Source: Enterococcus_G camelliae (lineage in GTDB: Bacteria; Bacillota; Bacilli; Lactobacillales; Enterococcaceae). Taken from it: a stretch of DNA of 64,000 bases. Every line of letters begins with the position of its first letter. The first letter of the stretch is position 1. Under the pieces are notes generated by a model. The model saw only the letters and a list, made by a program, of their open reading frames with translations, was not told where the DNA came from and ran no database searches. Both the position numbers and the translations under genes were made by a program. The stretch covers positions 3,368 through 67,367 of the forward strand of contig NZ_JBHUMO010000052.1 of assembly GCF_042685105.1 (NCBI RefSeq). Reading direction: 5' to 3'. Shown in pieces: positions 35,000 through 44,107 of the stretch.

Positions 35000-35524
35000 A
35001 TGCTTAATCAATTAGTACTAGCAGCAGCAGTAAAAAATACCACCTGGGGCAATATGATTGTCGTAAGTGGAGCTATGCTAATTCTACTGTTGCTTTTAAA
35101 ACATTTTGCTTGGGGTTCAGTTAGCGACATGTTAAAAAAACGCGAGGAAAAGATTGCCAATGATATTGATTCTGCAGAACAATCTCGCGAAAAAGCAGCT
35201 GCGCTAGAAAAAGAAAGACAAAGTCAGTTGATGAATTCTCGTTCGGAAGCTGCTTCAATTATTCAAAATGCTAAAGATAGTGGAGAAGTTACCCGCCAAT
35301 CAATCGTTGCTGATGCGAAGGATGAGGTTTCCCGATTAAAAGCAAAAGCACAATCTGATATTTCTATTGAAAAAGATGCAGCATTTACTGAGGTGAAGGA
35401 TGAGGTTGCCGCTCTTTCATTACAAATTGCGGAAAAAATTCTTGGAAAAGAATTATCTCCAGAAGCCCATACCTCACTAATAAATGAATACATTGAAGAT
35501 TTAGGAAAAAAAGATGAAGATTGA
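35000..35524 (+). CDS. atpF: F1Fo ATP synthase subunit b
   Basis: A 174-residue peripheral stalk subunit with one N-terminal membrane helix (residues about 15-35) and a long charged coiled coil rich in Glu, Lys and Ala. The open frame extends upstream, but AAAGGAAG is well spaced for the ATG at 35000. The 3' end overlaps atpH by 11 bases. Confidence 0.95.
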   Translation: MLNQLVLAAAVKNTTWGNMIVVSGAMLILLLLLKHFAWGSVSDMLKKREEKIANDIDSAEQSREKAAALEKERQSQLMNSRSEAASIIQNAKDSGEVTRQSIVADAKDEVSRLKAKAQSDISIEKDAAFTEVKDEVAALSLQIAEKILGKELSPEAHTSLINEYIEDLGKKDED

Positions 35525-36056
35525 TAAAGCCACCGTTGGTAAGCGTTATGCAAAAGCCCTCTTTGAATTGGCGGTTGAAGAAGGAAAGATGGATGAAATT
35601 TATCAAGATTTGCTCAGCTTACGAACCATTTATCAAGAAATTCCAACTTTAGGGGAGTTACTAAGCGATGTCCGTTTAGATAAAAATGAAAAAAGACAGC
35701 TGATGGATACATTAATAAAACCTTTTTCTGGCTTGATGGAACGTTTTTTAGAAATAGTATTTGAATACAATCGGATGGATGATTTTTTATTGATTGCCGC
35801 TGAATATGAACGTCGTCATGATGACAAGAAGGGCCTTGTCATTGGTACGGTCACAACGGCTGTAGCATTGAATAATCAACAAAAAGAGGCACTTGAAAAC
35901 AAAACGGCTTCCCTTTTGAATTATCAAGATGCAAAGTTAGAAGAAAAAATTGATCCTACTATTATCGGCGGTGTGATTGTCGAAGCCAACCATCAAGTGA
36001 TTGATGGTAGTGTAAAAAGTCGATTAGATTATCTCCGATCAAAATTAGCGAGATAA
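35514..36056 (+). CDS. atpH: F1Fo ATP synthase subunit delta
   Basis: A 180-residue subunit that joins the peripheral stalk to the alpha/beta head. It has the typical N-terminal KRYAKALFELAVEEGK and the C-terminal IGGVIVEANHQVIDGSVKSR. It starts inside the 3' end of atpF, so translation is coupled. Confidence 0.96.
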   Translation: MKIDKATVGKRYAKALFELAVEEGKMDEIYQDLLSLRTIYQEIPTLGELLSDVRLDKNEKRQLMDTLIKPFSGLMERFLEIVFEYNRMDDFLLIAAEYERRHDDKKGLVIGTVTTAVALNNQQKEALENKTASLLNYQDAKLEEKIDPTIIGGVIVEANHQVIDGSVKSRLDYLRSKLAR

Positions 36057-36079
36057 ACAAGGGATGAGAGGTGAACCGA

Positions 36080-37639
36080 ATGGCTATCAAAGCAGAAGAA
36101 ATCAGTGCCTTGATTAAAGAACAAATAAAAAATTATAAAAATGAACTTTCCGTTGAAGAAATCGGAACAGTAACATATGTTGGGGATGGAATTGCCCGAG
36201 CACACGGTTTAGAAAATGCCATGAGTGGAGAATTACTTGAGTTCTCAAATGGTTCTTTTGGTATGGCTCAAAATTTAGAATCAAATGACGTCGGAATTAT
36301 TATTTTGGGAGAATTTGAATCCATTCGTGAAGGCGACAAAGTGAAACGAACGGGTAAAATTATGGAAGTTCCTGTTGGCGAAACATTAATTGGTCGTGTT
36401 GTGAACCCTCTAGGTCAACCAATCGATGGTTTAGGAGAAATTAAGACGGATAAGAGCCGTCCAGTAGAAGCTCCAGCACCTGGAGTTATGCAGCGAAAAT
36501 CGGTTCACGAACCTATGCAAACAGGGCTAAAAGCGATTGATGCATTAGTTCCAATTGGTCGTGGCCAACGGGAACTTGTTATTGGAGATCGGAAAACCGG
36601 AAAAACTTCTATCGCAATTGATGCAATTATTAACCAAAAGGGACAAGATATGATTTGTATCTATGTTGCAATTGGACAAAAGGATTCAACTGTTCGAACA
36701 CAAGTGGAAACATTGCGTCGTTTTGGCGCATTGGATTATACAATTGTTGTTTCAGCGGGTGCTTCACAGCCTGCACCAATGCTATACATTGCTCCATATG
36801 CGGGTGCGGCAATGGGTGAAGAATTTATGTACAATGGCAAACATGTCTTAATTGTATATGATGATTTATCAAAACAAGCGGTTGCTTATCGTGAACTTTC
36901 TTTGCTACTTCGTCGGCCACCAGGTCGTGAAGCTTATCCTGGTGATGTCTTTTATTTGCATTCACGTTTATTAGAACGTGCAGCAAAACTTAGTGATGAA
37001 CTAGGTGGAGGTTCAATGACCGCTCTTCCATTTGTTGAAACACAAGCAGGCGATATTTCGGCCTATATTCCAACAAATGTTATTTCGATTACCGATGGAC
37101 AAATTTTCTTGGAAAGTGATTTATTCTATTCAGGAATTCGTCCAGCCGTTGATGCCGGCCTATCTGTTTCCCGTGTTGGTGGTTCAGCGCAAATCAAAGC
37201 AATGAAAAAAGTAGCTGGAACGTTACGTTTAGATTTGGCTAGTTACCGCGAATTAGAAGCATTTACTCAATTTGGGTCTGATTTAGATGCAGCAACGCAA
37301 GCAAAACTAAATCGTGGTCGAAGAACAGTAGAAATATTAAAACAAAAGCTACATTCTCCGTTAGCAGTTGAAAAGCAAGTAGTAAGTTTATATGCACTAA
37401 CCCATGGATTCATAGATAGTATTCCAGTTGAAAAAGTTCTTGATTTTGAAGCACAATTATTTGATTATATTGAAGCAAATCAACCAGCTATATTTGAAAC
37501 AATTCGTTCGACGAAGGATTTGCCATCAGAAGATGATCTAAATAAGGTAATTAAAGATTGCAAAGAACTTTTTGCTGCTTCATTAAACCAACCAATTTCA
37601 TCAGCCGAAGACAAACTGTCAACTATTGAAAATGCATAA
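36080..37639 (+). CDS. atpA: F1Fo ATP synthase subunit alpha
   Basis: A 519-residue subunit with P-loop GDRKTGKTS near residue 169 and the family signature PAVDAGLSVSRVGGSAQ near residue 357. It carries the non-catalytic nucleotide sites. An in-frame GTG at 36071 is part of the ribosome binding region (GAGAGGTG); the ATG at 36080 is the start. Confidence 0.97.
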   Translation: MAIKAEEISALIKEQIKNYKNELSVEEIGTVTYVGDGIARAHGLENAMSGELLEFSNGSFGMAQNLESNDVGIIILGEFESIREGDKVKRTGKIMEVPVGETLIGRVVNPLGQPIDGLGEIKTDKSRPVEAPAPGVMQRKSVHEPMQTGLKAIDALVPIGRGQRELVIGDRKTGKTSIAIDAIINQKGQDMICIYVAIGQKDSTVRTQVETLRRFGALDYTIVVSAGASQPAPMLYIAPYAGAAMGEEFMYNGKHVLIVYDDLSKQAVAYRELSLLLRRPPGREAYPGDVFYLHSRLLERAAKLSDELGGGSMTALPFVETQAGDISAYIPTNVISITDGQIFLESDLFYSGIRPAVDAGLSVSRVGGSAQIKAMKKVAGTLRLDLASYRELEAFTQFGSDLDAATQAKLNRGRRTVEILKQKLHSPLAVEKQVVSLYALTHGFIDSIPVEKVLDFEAQLFDYIEANQPAIFETIRSTKDLPSEDDLNKVIKDCKELFAASLNQPISSAEDKLSTIENA

Positions 37640-37662
37640 GTGTAAGGAAGAGGTGAAGCGCA

Positions 37663-38568
37663 ATGGGAGCTTCTTTAAATGAGATAAAGCAGCGAATTGC
37701 TTCCACTAAGAAAACCAGCCAAATCACCAAAGCCATGCAAATGGTCTCGGCTGCAAAGCTAACGAAATCTGAAGCGCACTCTAGACAATTTCAGGTCTAC
37801 GCTTCAAAAGTTCGGGAAATTGTAACACATTTAGCAGCACAACAATTGACAGACCTTGCTAGTTCACAAGATATCAAGAAGGGAATCAATTACAATAGTA
37901 TGTTGCTCAGCCGCCCCGTGAAAAAAACTGGCTATATTGTCATTACATCTGATGGTGGTTTAGTTGGAGGATACAATAGCTCAATTTTGAAGCAAATGAT
38001 GAATATGATTAATGAAGATCATCAAAATGCCAATGAATACGTCATGATTGCTATTGGTGGAACAGGTGCAGATTTTTTCAAAGCTAGGGGGATTCATCTT
38101 GCTTATGAACTACGAAATTTATCTGATCAACCTAGTTTCGAAGAGGTAAGAAAAATTGTAAATATGGCGACTTCGATGTATCAAACAGAAGTTTTTGACG
38201 AACTCTATGTTTGTTACAATCACCACGTCAATTCTCTAACAAGCCAATTTCGAATTGAAAAAATGTTACCAATTACTGATTTGGATCCAAGCGAAGCCAA
38301 AAAATACGAACAAGAGTATTTATTTGAACCTTCAAGGGAGGCCATTTTGGATCAATTGTTACCCCAATACGCAGAAAGTTTAATTTATGGAGCAATTGTG
38401 GATGCGAAAACAGCTGAACATGCAGCAGGGATGACTGCGATGAAAACAGCAACGGATAATGCCAAACATATTATTGATGATTTGACGATTAGCTACAATC
38501 GTGCGCGTCAAGGGGCAATTACCCAAGAAATTACCGAAATTGTTGGTGGTGCTGCTGCACTCGAATGA
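37663..38568 (+). CDS. atpG: F1Fo ATP synthase subunit gamma
   Basis: A 301-residue rotor shaft. The N-terminal helix (EIKQRIASTKKTSQITKAMQ) and C-terminal helix (YNRARQGAITQEITEIVGG) form the coiled coil inside the alpha/beta ring. The length is slightly above the usual 286-290, owing to the loop near residues 65-85. Confidence 0.96.
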   Translation: MGASLNEIKQRIASTKKTSQITKAMQMVSAAKLTKSEAHSRQFQVYASKVREIVTHLAAQQLTDLASSQDIKKGINYNSMLLSRPVKKTGYIVITSDGGLVGGYNSSILKQMMNMINEDHQNANEYVMIAIGGTGADFFKARGIHLAYELRNLSDQPSFEEVRKIVNMATSMYQTEVFDELYVCYNHHVNSLTSQFRIEKMLPITDLDPSEAKKYEQEYLFEPSREAILDQLLPQYAESLIYGAIVDAKTAEHAAGMTAMKTATDNAKHIIDDLTISYNRARQGAITQEITEIVGGAAALE

Positions 38569-38595
38569 TTTTCGTGAATGAATGGAGGAAAATAA

Positions 38596-40002
38596 ATGAG
38601 TTCAGGCAAAATTGTCCAAGTAATTGGACCCGTTGTTGACGTTGAATTCTCATTAGATGAGTCATTACCAGATATCAACAATGCACTTGTTGTCTATAAA
38701 AATGATGCGAATAAAACAAAGGTTGTTTTGGAAGCAGCATTAGAGTTAGGAGACGGTGTTATACGGGCAATTGCAATGGAGTCAACAGATGGACTACAAC
38801 GAGGAATGGAAGTTGTTGACACGAGTAAGTCTATCTCTGTCCCAGTTGGGAAGGAGACATTGGGTCGCGTATTTAACGTCTTAGGAGAAACGATCGATTT
38901 ACAAGAACCTTTTCCGAAAGATGCCAGCCGTAGTGGCATTCATAAACCAGCACCAAACTTTGATGAATTGAGTACAAGTACAGAAATATTGGAAACTGGA
39001 ATTAAAGTTATCGATTTACTAGCACCGTACTTAAAAGGTGGGAAAGTTGGCTTATTTGGTGGTGCTGGAGTAGGAAAAACAGTATTGATTCAAGAATTAA
39101 TTCATAATATTGCTCAAGAACACGGAGGTATTTCAGTCTTTACCGGTGTTGGAGAACGTACTCGTGAAGGGAATGACCTTTATAACGAAATGCGTGAATC
39201 TGGTGTAATCGAAAAGACCGCCATGGTGTTTGGGCAAATGAATGAGCCACCAGGTGCTCGGATGCGTGTTGCCTTAACAGGATTGACAATTGCTGAGTAT
39301 TTTCGAGATGTAGAAGGACAGGACGTTCTTTTATTTATTGATAATATTTTCCGCTTTACTCAAGCTGGTTCAGAAGTGTCTGCTTTATTAGGACGGATGC
39401 CTTCTGCTGTTGGTTACCAACCTACATTGGCAACTGAAATGGGTCAATTGCAAGAACGAATCACATCAACGAAAAAAGGTTCAGTTACCTCTATTCAAGC
39501 AATTTATGTTCCTGCCGATGACTATACTGACCCGGCGCCAGCAACGGCATTTGCCCATTTGGATGCAACAACCAACTTGGAAAGAAAATTAACAGAACAA
39601 GGTATCTATCCTGCTGTGGATCCACTTGCGTCTTCTTCAAGTGCATTGGCACCAGAAATTGTGGGTGAAGAACATTATCAAGTTGCGACAGAAGTTCAAC
39701 ATACCTTGCAACGTTATCGCGAACTCCAGGATATTATTGCAATTTTGGGTATGGATGAATTATCTGAAGATGAAAAAGTGCTTGTCTCTAGAGCTAGAAG
39801 AATCCAATTTTTCTTGTCACAAAACTTCCACGTAGCTGAACAATTTACTGGGCAACCAGGTTCATATGTGCCTGTTTCAGAAACCATTCAAGGATTTAAA
39901 GATATCCTAGATGGTAAATATGATGATTTGCCTGAAGAAGCTTTTCGTAGTGTCGGAAGAATTGAAGAGGCTGTTGAAAAAGCTAAAAAACTAGGCTATT
40001 AG
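38596..40002 (+). CDS. atpD: F1Fo ATP synthase subunit beta
   Basis: A 468-residue catalytic subunit with P-loop GGAGVGKTV near residue 155, the catalytic glutamate in GVGERTREGNDL (near residue 186) and the DELSEDEK lever region. It makes ATP at the three catalytic sites. An ATGGAGGAA site precedes the ATG. Confidence 0.98.
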   Translation: MSSGKIVQVIGPVVDVEFSLDESLPDINNALVVYKNDANKTKVVLEAALELGDGVIRAIAMESTDGLQRGMEVVDTSKSISVPVGKETLGRVFNVLGETIDLQEPFPKDASRSGIHKPAPNFDELSTSTEILETGIKVIDLLAPYLKGGKVGLFGGAGVGKTVLIQELIHNIAQEHGGISVFTGVGERTREGNDLYNEMRESGVIEKTAMVFGQMNEPPGARMRVALTGLTIAEYFRDVEGQDVLLFIDNIFRFTQAGSEVSALLGRMPSAVGYQPTLATEMGQLQERITSTKKGSVTSIQAIYVPADDYTDPAPATAFAHLDATTNLERKLTEQGIYPAVDPLASSSSALAPEIVGEEHYQVATEVQHTLQRYRELQDIIAILGMDELSEDEKVLVSRARRIQFFLSQNFHVAEQFTGQPGSYVPVSETIQGFKDILDGKYDDLPEEAFRSVGRIEEAVEKAKKLGY

Positions 40003-40015
40003 AAAGAGGTGTACC

Positions 40016-40438
40016 ATGGGTCAATACTTAACTGTAAATGTGGTAACGCCAAACGGACTTGTCTATGATCATCATGCTTCAATAGTCGTAGCGAAAACAA
40101 CGGATGGTGAATTGGGAATTCTCCCAAATCATATTCCAGTTATTGCACCACTTTTAATAGATGAAGTCAAAGTCGGTCGCAATGATGCGGATGGACATGT
40201 TGATTGGATTGCTGTTAATGGTGGCATTATGGAAGTTCGGGATAGCATCGTTTCAATTGTAGCAGATAGTGCAGAGCGTGAACGTGACATTGATGTATCT
40301 CGTGCAGAACGAGCAAAACTTCGTGCAGAACGTATGATTGAGGAAGCAAAACAAAAAGATGACGTAGATGAACTCCGACGCGCAACGGTTGCTCTACATA
40401 GAGCAATCAATCGGATTAACGTCTCAAAGCATGCTTAA
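40016..40438 (+). CDS. atpC: F1Fo ATP synthase subunit epsilon
   Basis: A 140-residue subunit: an N-terminal beta sandwich (GELGILPNHIPVIAPL) and two C-terminal helices (residues about 90-135) that can regulate rotation and sense ATP. It closes the operon and is followed by a terminator. Confidence 0.96.
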   Translation: MGQYLTVNVVTPNGLVYDHHASIVVAKTTDGELGILPNHIPVIAPLLIDEVKVGRNDADGHVDWIAVNGGIMEVRDSIVSIVADSAERERDIDVSRAERAKLRAERMIEEAKQKDDVDELRRATVALHRAINRINVSKHA

Positions 40439-40449
40439 ATTTCAAAAGA

Positions 40450-40480
40450 GAAGTCTCTATTTTTGTTAGAGGCTTCTTTT
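40450..40480 (+). terminator. Terminator of the ATP synthase operon
   Basis: GAAGTCTCTA pairs with TAGAGGCTTC, with one G-T pair and a seven-base T-rich loop, followed by four Ts. Confidence 0.85.
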
Positions 40481-40575
40481 ATTTGATAAAATTGTTGCGC
40501 ACAAGATATTTTTTTAATGGTCGGTTTTATGGTATTATGTTGCTATGGGTTTTTGTCAGAGAGGATGTGAAGTCG

Positions 40576-40809
40576 GTGCAAGTATATGGAATAGATGTAA
40601 TTATTCGTATATGCAGTCATTTAGCCTTTATTTATTTAACCTTTTGGAGTTTGAAGGCCCTTCGATTGGAAGTGTTTTTTCAGTCGTTACAAACACCGCA
40701 AATTCGAACGATAATTTTGCTACTCTCAATTTCAATTGGGTACACAGCTAGCAATTTTTTTTTAGAATTAATCGTGTTAAGTAAGAATTTATTTTTAAGC
40801 GGAATTTAA
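40576..40809 (+). CDS. DUF1146 family membrane protein (YwzB-like)
   Basis: A 77-residue protein with two hydrophobic helices and the ending YTASNFFLELI, as in the DUF1146/YwzB family, which lies between atpC and murA in many Firmicutes. The frame is open for 31 codons upstream, but the GTG at 40576 with GAGAGGA before it gives the family length. The function is unknown. Confidence 0.75.
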   Translation: MQVYGIDVIIRICSHLAFIYLTFWSLKALRLEVFFQSLQTPQIRTIILLLSISIGYTASNFFLELIVLSKNLFLSGI

Positions 40810-40860
40810 TCGAACAATTGAAGATTTGGGCAAGCCTGATTCACTTTGGAGGGAACAATA

Positions 40861-42159
40861 ATGGATGAAATTATCGTTAAAGGCGGTAATCAGTTAAAGG
40901 GTACAGTTAAAATTGAAGGGGCAAAAAATGCGGTTTTACCGATACTTGCCGCTAGTTTATTGGCAGATGATGGCGTGACAATCTTACATAATGTACCAAT
41001 ACTATCGGATGTATTTACAATGAATGAAGTAATCCGACAATTAAATGCAGAAGTATTATTTGAGGAACAGAATAATAAAGTCATGATAGATGCTACCGAT
41101 GAGTTAAAAAGTGAAGCTCCTTACGAGTATGTGAGTAAAATGCGAGCATCCATTGTTGTTATGGGGCCACTATTAGCTAGAAAAGGCCATGCAAAAGTGG
41201 CGATGCCCGGAGGTTGTGCAATCGGCAAACGTCCTATTGATTTACATTTAAAGGGATTCCAGGCATTGGGTGCTAAAATTATTCAAAAGGATGGTTACAT
41301 CGAAGCATTTGCAGATCAGTTGATTGGTGCGAATATTTATCTAGATTTCCCAAGTGTGGGGGCAACTCAAAATATTATGATGGCTGCAGTGAAAGCTAAA
41401 GGAACGACTGTGATAAGCAATGTTGCTCGCGAGCCAGAAATTGTTGACTTAGCCAATATATTGAATAAAATGGGTGCAAAAATTTTTGGTGTTGGTACGG
41501 AAACAATGCGTATCGAAGGTGTCGATAAGCTGCATGCAGTAGAACATGCCATTGTACAAGATCGTATTGAAGCTGGAACATTTATGGTTGCGGCTGCAAT
41601 GACACAGGGAGATGTTCTCATTGAGAACGCAATAGTCGAACACAATCGACCATTATTATCAAAATTAGCTGAGATGGGTGCAAAAATTTCTGAGAATGAA
41701 AGAGGAGTTCATATTATTGGTCCTGAAATCCTTAAGGCAACGGATATTAAGACGATGCCACATCCAGGATTCCCTACAGATATGCAAGCGCAAATGACTG
41801 CAATTCAAATGCTTGCTCAAGGAAGAAGCGTCATTACTGAGACGGTTTTTGAGAACCGTTTTCAACATTTGGAAGAAATGATGCGCATGAATGCAAATGT
41901 AAAAATTGATGGAAATGTTGCAATTATTGATGGACCCAACCAACTTCAAGGAGCAATTGTTTATGCAACAGATCTTCGCGCAGCTGCGGCGTTAATCTTA
42001 GTTGGTTTATGCGCAGATGGGATAACTAGAGTGAGAAATTTAAAATATTTAGATAGAGGTTATTATCAATTTCATAAAAAATTACAACATTTAGGCGCAA
42101 AGATTGAACGAATTTCTGATAGTACAGATCAGAAGGTTTCGGCTCTCTCATTTAATTAG
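40861..42159 (+). CDS. murA: UDP-N-acetylglucosamine 1-carboxyvinyltransferase
   Basis: A 432-residue MurA. It has the N-terminal KIEGAKNAVLPILAA with the catalytic lysine and asparagine, and the PEP-binding, fosfomycin-reactive cysteine in MPGGCAIGKRP near residue 119. It adds enolpyruvate to UDP-GlcNAc, the first committed step of peptidoglycan synthesis. A TTG in frame at 40846 overlaps the GGAGGGA ribosome binding site, so the ATG at 40861 is chosen. The cysteine predicts fosfomycin sensitivity at target level. A second MurA is common in Firmicutes but is not in this window. Confidence 0.97.
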   Translation: MDEIIVKGGNQLKGTVKIEGAKNAVLPILAASLLADDGVTILHNVPILSDVFTMNEVIRQLNAEVLFEEQNNKVMIDATDELKSEAPYEYVSKMRASIVVMGPLLARKGHAKVAMPGGCAIGKRPIDLHLKGFQALGAKIIQKDGYIEAFADQLIGANIYLDFPSVGATQNIMMAAVKAKGTTVISNVAREPEIVDLANILNKMGAKIFGVGTETMRIEGVDKLHAVEHAIVQDRIEAGTFMVAAAMTQGDVLIENAIVEHNRPLLSKLAEMGAKISENERGVHIIGPEILKATDIKTMPHPGFPTDMQAQMTAIQMLAQGRSVITETVFENRFQHLEEMMRMNANVKIDGNVAIIDGPNQLQGAIVYATDLRAAAALILVGLCADGITRVRNLKYLDRGYYQFHKKLQHLGAKIERISDSTDQKVSALSFN

Positions 42160-42171
42160 GATGTGATTAGG

Positions 42172-42348
42172 ATGAAAAACACTTCAACAATTCTTATGTC
42201 TCTTTTTAAAGTGTTACTAGTTATTCTGCTTGCAATGTTGCTCTTTCTTGCCGGTTTAATGGTTGGTTATGGATATATTGGAGAAGGCAAACCAACAGGG
42301 ATTTTTAGTGGAGAATTATGGCAACACATCTTTCAATTTTTCTTATAG
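42172..42348 (+). CDS. EpuA-like small membrane protein
   Basis: A 58-residue protein with one hydrophobic helix (LFKVLLVILLAMLLFLAGLM) followed by GYGYIGEG and a short amphipathic tail. Length, helix and the location after murA match the EpuA family of streptococci and enterococci, which databases often label RNA polymerase beta subunit by association. A GTG at 42163 is an alternative start; AGGA is too close to it. The function is unknown. Confidence 0.7.
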   Translation: MKNTSTILMSLFKVLLVILLAMLLFLAGLMVGYGYIGEGKPTGIFSGELWQHIFQFFL

Positions 42349-42385
42349 AGGGATATCGATGTTTTTTGAACAGTGAGGTTAAAGA

Positions 42386-42673
42386 ATGAAAAAAGTAGTT
42401 ATTTGGTTAGTCAGAGGATATCAGCGTTTTATTTCTCCTCTATTTCCACCAAGTTGCCGCTATTATCCAACGTGCTCTAATTATATGATTCAGGCAGTAA
42501 CTGTTCATGGGTTTTTTAAAGGGACGCTTATGGGGGTGTCGAGAATTTTTCGTTGCCATCCTTTTGTTCATGGAGGGCTTGATTACGTGCCTCTACATTT
42601 CTCACTTGCAAGGAATAAAAAAGATAAAATTCAACCAAATTATCAAGAAAATAGTAAGCGAAAACATCATTAG
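42386..42673 (+). CDS. yidD: Membrane protein insertion efficiency factor YidD
   Basis: A 95-residue protein. The family core YQRFISPLFPPSCRYYPTCS (with its two cysteines) is at residues 12-31, followed by FRCHPFVHGGLDYVP. YidD aids insertion of membrane proteins through YidC. An AGGTTAAAG-type site precedes the ATG. The C-terminus is a basic tail. A terminator follows at the stop codon. Confidence 0.94.
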   Translation: MKKVVIWLVRGYQRFISPLFPPSCRYYPTCSNYMIQAVTVHGFFKGTLMGVSRIFRCHPFVHGGLDYVPLHFSLARNKKDKIQPNYQENSKRKHH

Positions 42674-42696
42674 AAATGGTGTTTTCTTTTTTTTTT
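42660..42696 (+). terminator. Terminator after yidD
   Basis: GAAAACATCAT pairs with ATGGTGTTTTC across a five-base loop, followed by ten Ts. The stem begins inside the last codons of yidD. Confidence 0.9.
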
Positions 42697-42760
42697 TGGA
42701 AAAAATTCACAAAAATGAAAAGGGATAATTTAATAAAGTTTTCTATGACAGAATAAATAA

Positions 42761-42775
42761 AATATTCTGAAAATT
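42761..42775 (+). promoter_or_regulatory. CodY box before the liv operon
   Basis: AATATTCTGAAAATT matches the CodY consensus AATTTTCWGAAAATT at 14 of 15 positions. It ends two bases before the -35 box of the livJ promoter. CodY is the branched-chain amino acid and GTP sensor of Firmicutes. Confidence 0.75.
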
Positions 42776-42777
42776 TA

Positions 42778-42806
42778 TTGACATTTGTTACTTTTTTAGG
42801 TATATT
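42778..42806 (+). promoter_or_regulatory. Promoter of the liv operon
   Basis: TTGACA (42778-42783) and TATATT (42801-42806) are separated by 17 bases, 38 bases before livJ. A perfect -35. Confidence 0.8.
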
Positions 42807-42844
42807 ATGATTCATATTCAGGGGAAATTAAGGGAGGAAATACA

Positions 42845-44023
42845 ATGAAGAAGAAGTTGGCTTTTTTGTTTGCAAGTTTGTTCTTATTGAGTGCTTGTAG
42901 CGCTAGTCCGACAGGCAAGTCGGGTGGATCAGCAGACGGAGGAAACAAACAAACAGGAGATACAATCAAAATTGGTGTTAACTTAGAACTGTCAGGTAAA
43001 GTTGCGGGTTATGGCTCACAAGAAAAAGACGGTATTGAACTAGCTGTAGAGCAAATTAATAAAGATGGCGGTATTCTTGGCAAAAAAGTGAAATTAGTTG
43101 TCAAAGATAATAAGTCTGATAACAATGAAGCTGCCACTGCTGCAGCTAACTTAGCTACAAATGATAAGGTTGTAGCTATTATTGGACCGGCTACATCAGG
43201 TGCGTCAAAAGCTGTCATTCCTAATATCACGAAAGCTCAAGTACCATTCATTACTCCTTCTGGAACAGATGATTCTGTTACAATGAATAATGGAAAAGTA
43301 CAAGAGTATGTCTTCCGTTCTAGTTTCCAAGATAGCTTCCAAGGAAAAGTTTTGGCCCAATATGCAACAGATAAATTGGACTCTAAGAAAGTAGCCATCT
43401 TAGGAGATAATTCAAGCGATTATGCAATTGGTTTAACCAAAGCATTTAAATCTGAATACAAAGGTGATGTTGCTATTGAAGAAAACTTTACTAGTGGTGA
43501 TAAGGATTTCCAAGCAGTATTAACAAAAATTAAGAATTCAGATTTTGATGTTTTGTACGTTCCGGGATATTATGAAGAAGCAGGGCTAATCATTAAACAA
43601 GCTCGAGAAATGGGAATTACCCAACCAATTCTTGGCGCGGATGGTTTTGGAGATGAAAAAATTGTTCAATTGGCTGGTGCAAGCAATGTCAGTGATGTTT
43701 ACTATACTGGACATTTCTCAATCTTAGCTCCAGCAAATGACACGGTCCAACCTTTTATTGACGCATTTAAAGAAAAATATGGTACAGAACCTTCAACATT
43801 CAATGCGCTAGCTTATGATGCAATGAATATGATTAAACAAGCGATAACAGATCAAAAATCAGCTGATTCAGCTGCTATTACAAAAGGTCTTGCAAATTTG
43901 AAAAACTTCGAGGGTGTAACTGGTAATATTTCAATTGATAAAGATCACAATCCTGAAAAATCTGTGGTAGTTATTAAGTATACTGATGGAAAAGAAAGCT
44001 CAGCAGAGACGGTCAATCCATAA
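42845..44023 (+). CDS. livJ: Branched-chain amino acid ABC transporter binding lipoprotein
   Basis: A 392-residue lipoprotein of the Leu/Ile/Val-binding family. A signal peptide ends in LLSAC (cysteine near residue 18), followed by a Gly/Ser-rich linker. The mature domain has KIGVNLELSGKVAGYGSQEK and GPATSGASKAVIPN, typical of LivJ-like type I periplasmic-binding folds. It captures branched-chain amino acids outside the membrane. An AGGGAGGAA site precedes the ATG. A terminator-like hairpin separates it from livH. Confidence 0.92.
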   Translation: MKKKLAFLFASLFLLSACSASPTGKSGGSADGGNKQTGDTIKIGVNLELSGKVAGYGSQEKDGIELAVEQINKDGGILGKKVKLVVKDNKSDNNEAATAAANLATNDKVVAIIGPATSGASKAVIPNITKAQVPFITPSGTDDSVTMNNGKVQEYVFRSSFQDSFQGKVLAQYATDKLDSKKVAILGDNSSDYAIGLTKAFKSEYKGDVAIEENFTSGDKDFQAVLTKIKNSDFDVLYVPGYYEEAGLIIKQAREMGITQPILGADGFGDEKIVQLAGASNVSDVYYTGHFSILAPANDTVQPFIDAFKEKYGTEPSTFNALAYDAMNMIKQAITDQKSADSAAITKGLANLKNFEGVTGNISIDKDHNPEKSVVVIKYTDGKESSAETVNP

Positions 44024-44036
44024 GTAAGTGAGTAGC

Positions 44037-44082
44037 GGGGCTGGGGCAAAATCTTAGTGGTTTTGTCGTAGCCCTTTTCTTG
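44037..44082 (+). terminator. Attenuating hairpin between livJ and livH
   Basis: GGGCT pairs with AGCCC and the inner GGCAAAA with TTTTGTC, followed by TTTTCTT. As no new promoter is evident before livH, this should let only part of the transcripts continue, giving more binding protein than permease. Confidence 0.7.
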
Positions 44083-44107
44083 ACAATAAAAAAATGGAAG
44101 TGATGAG

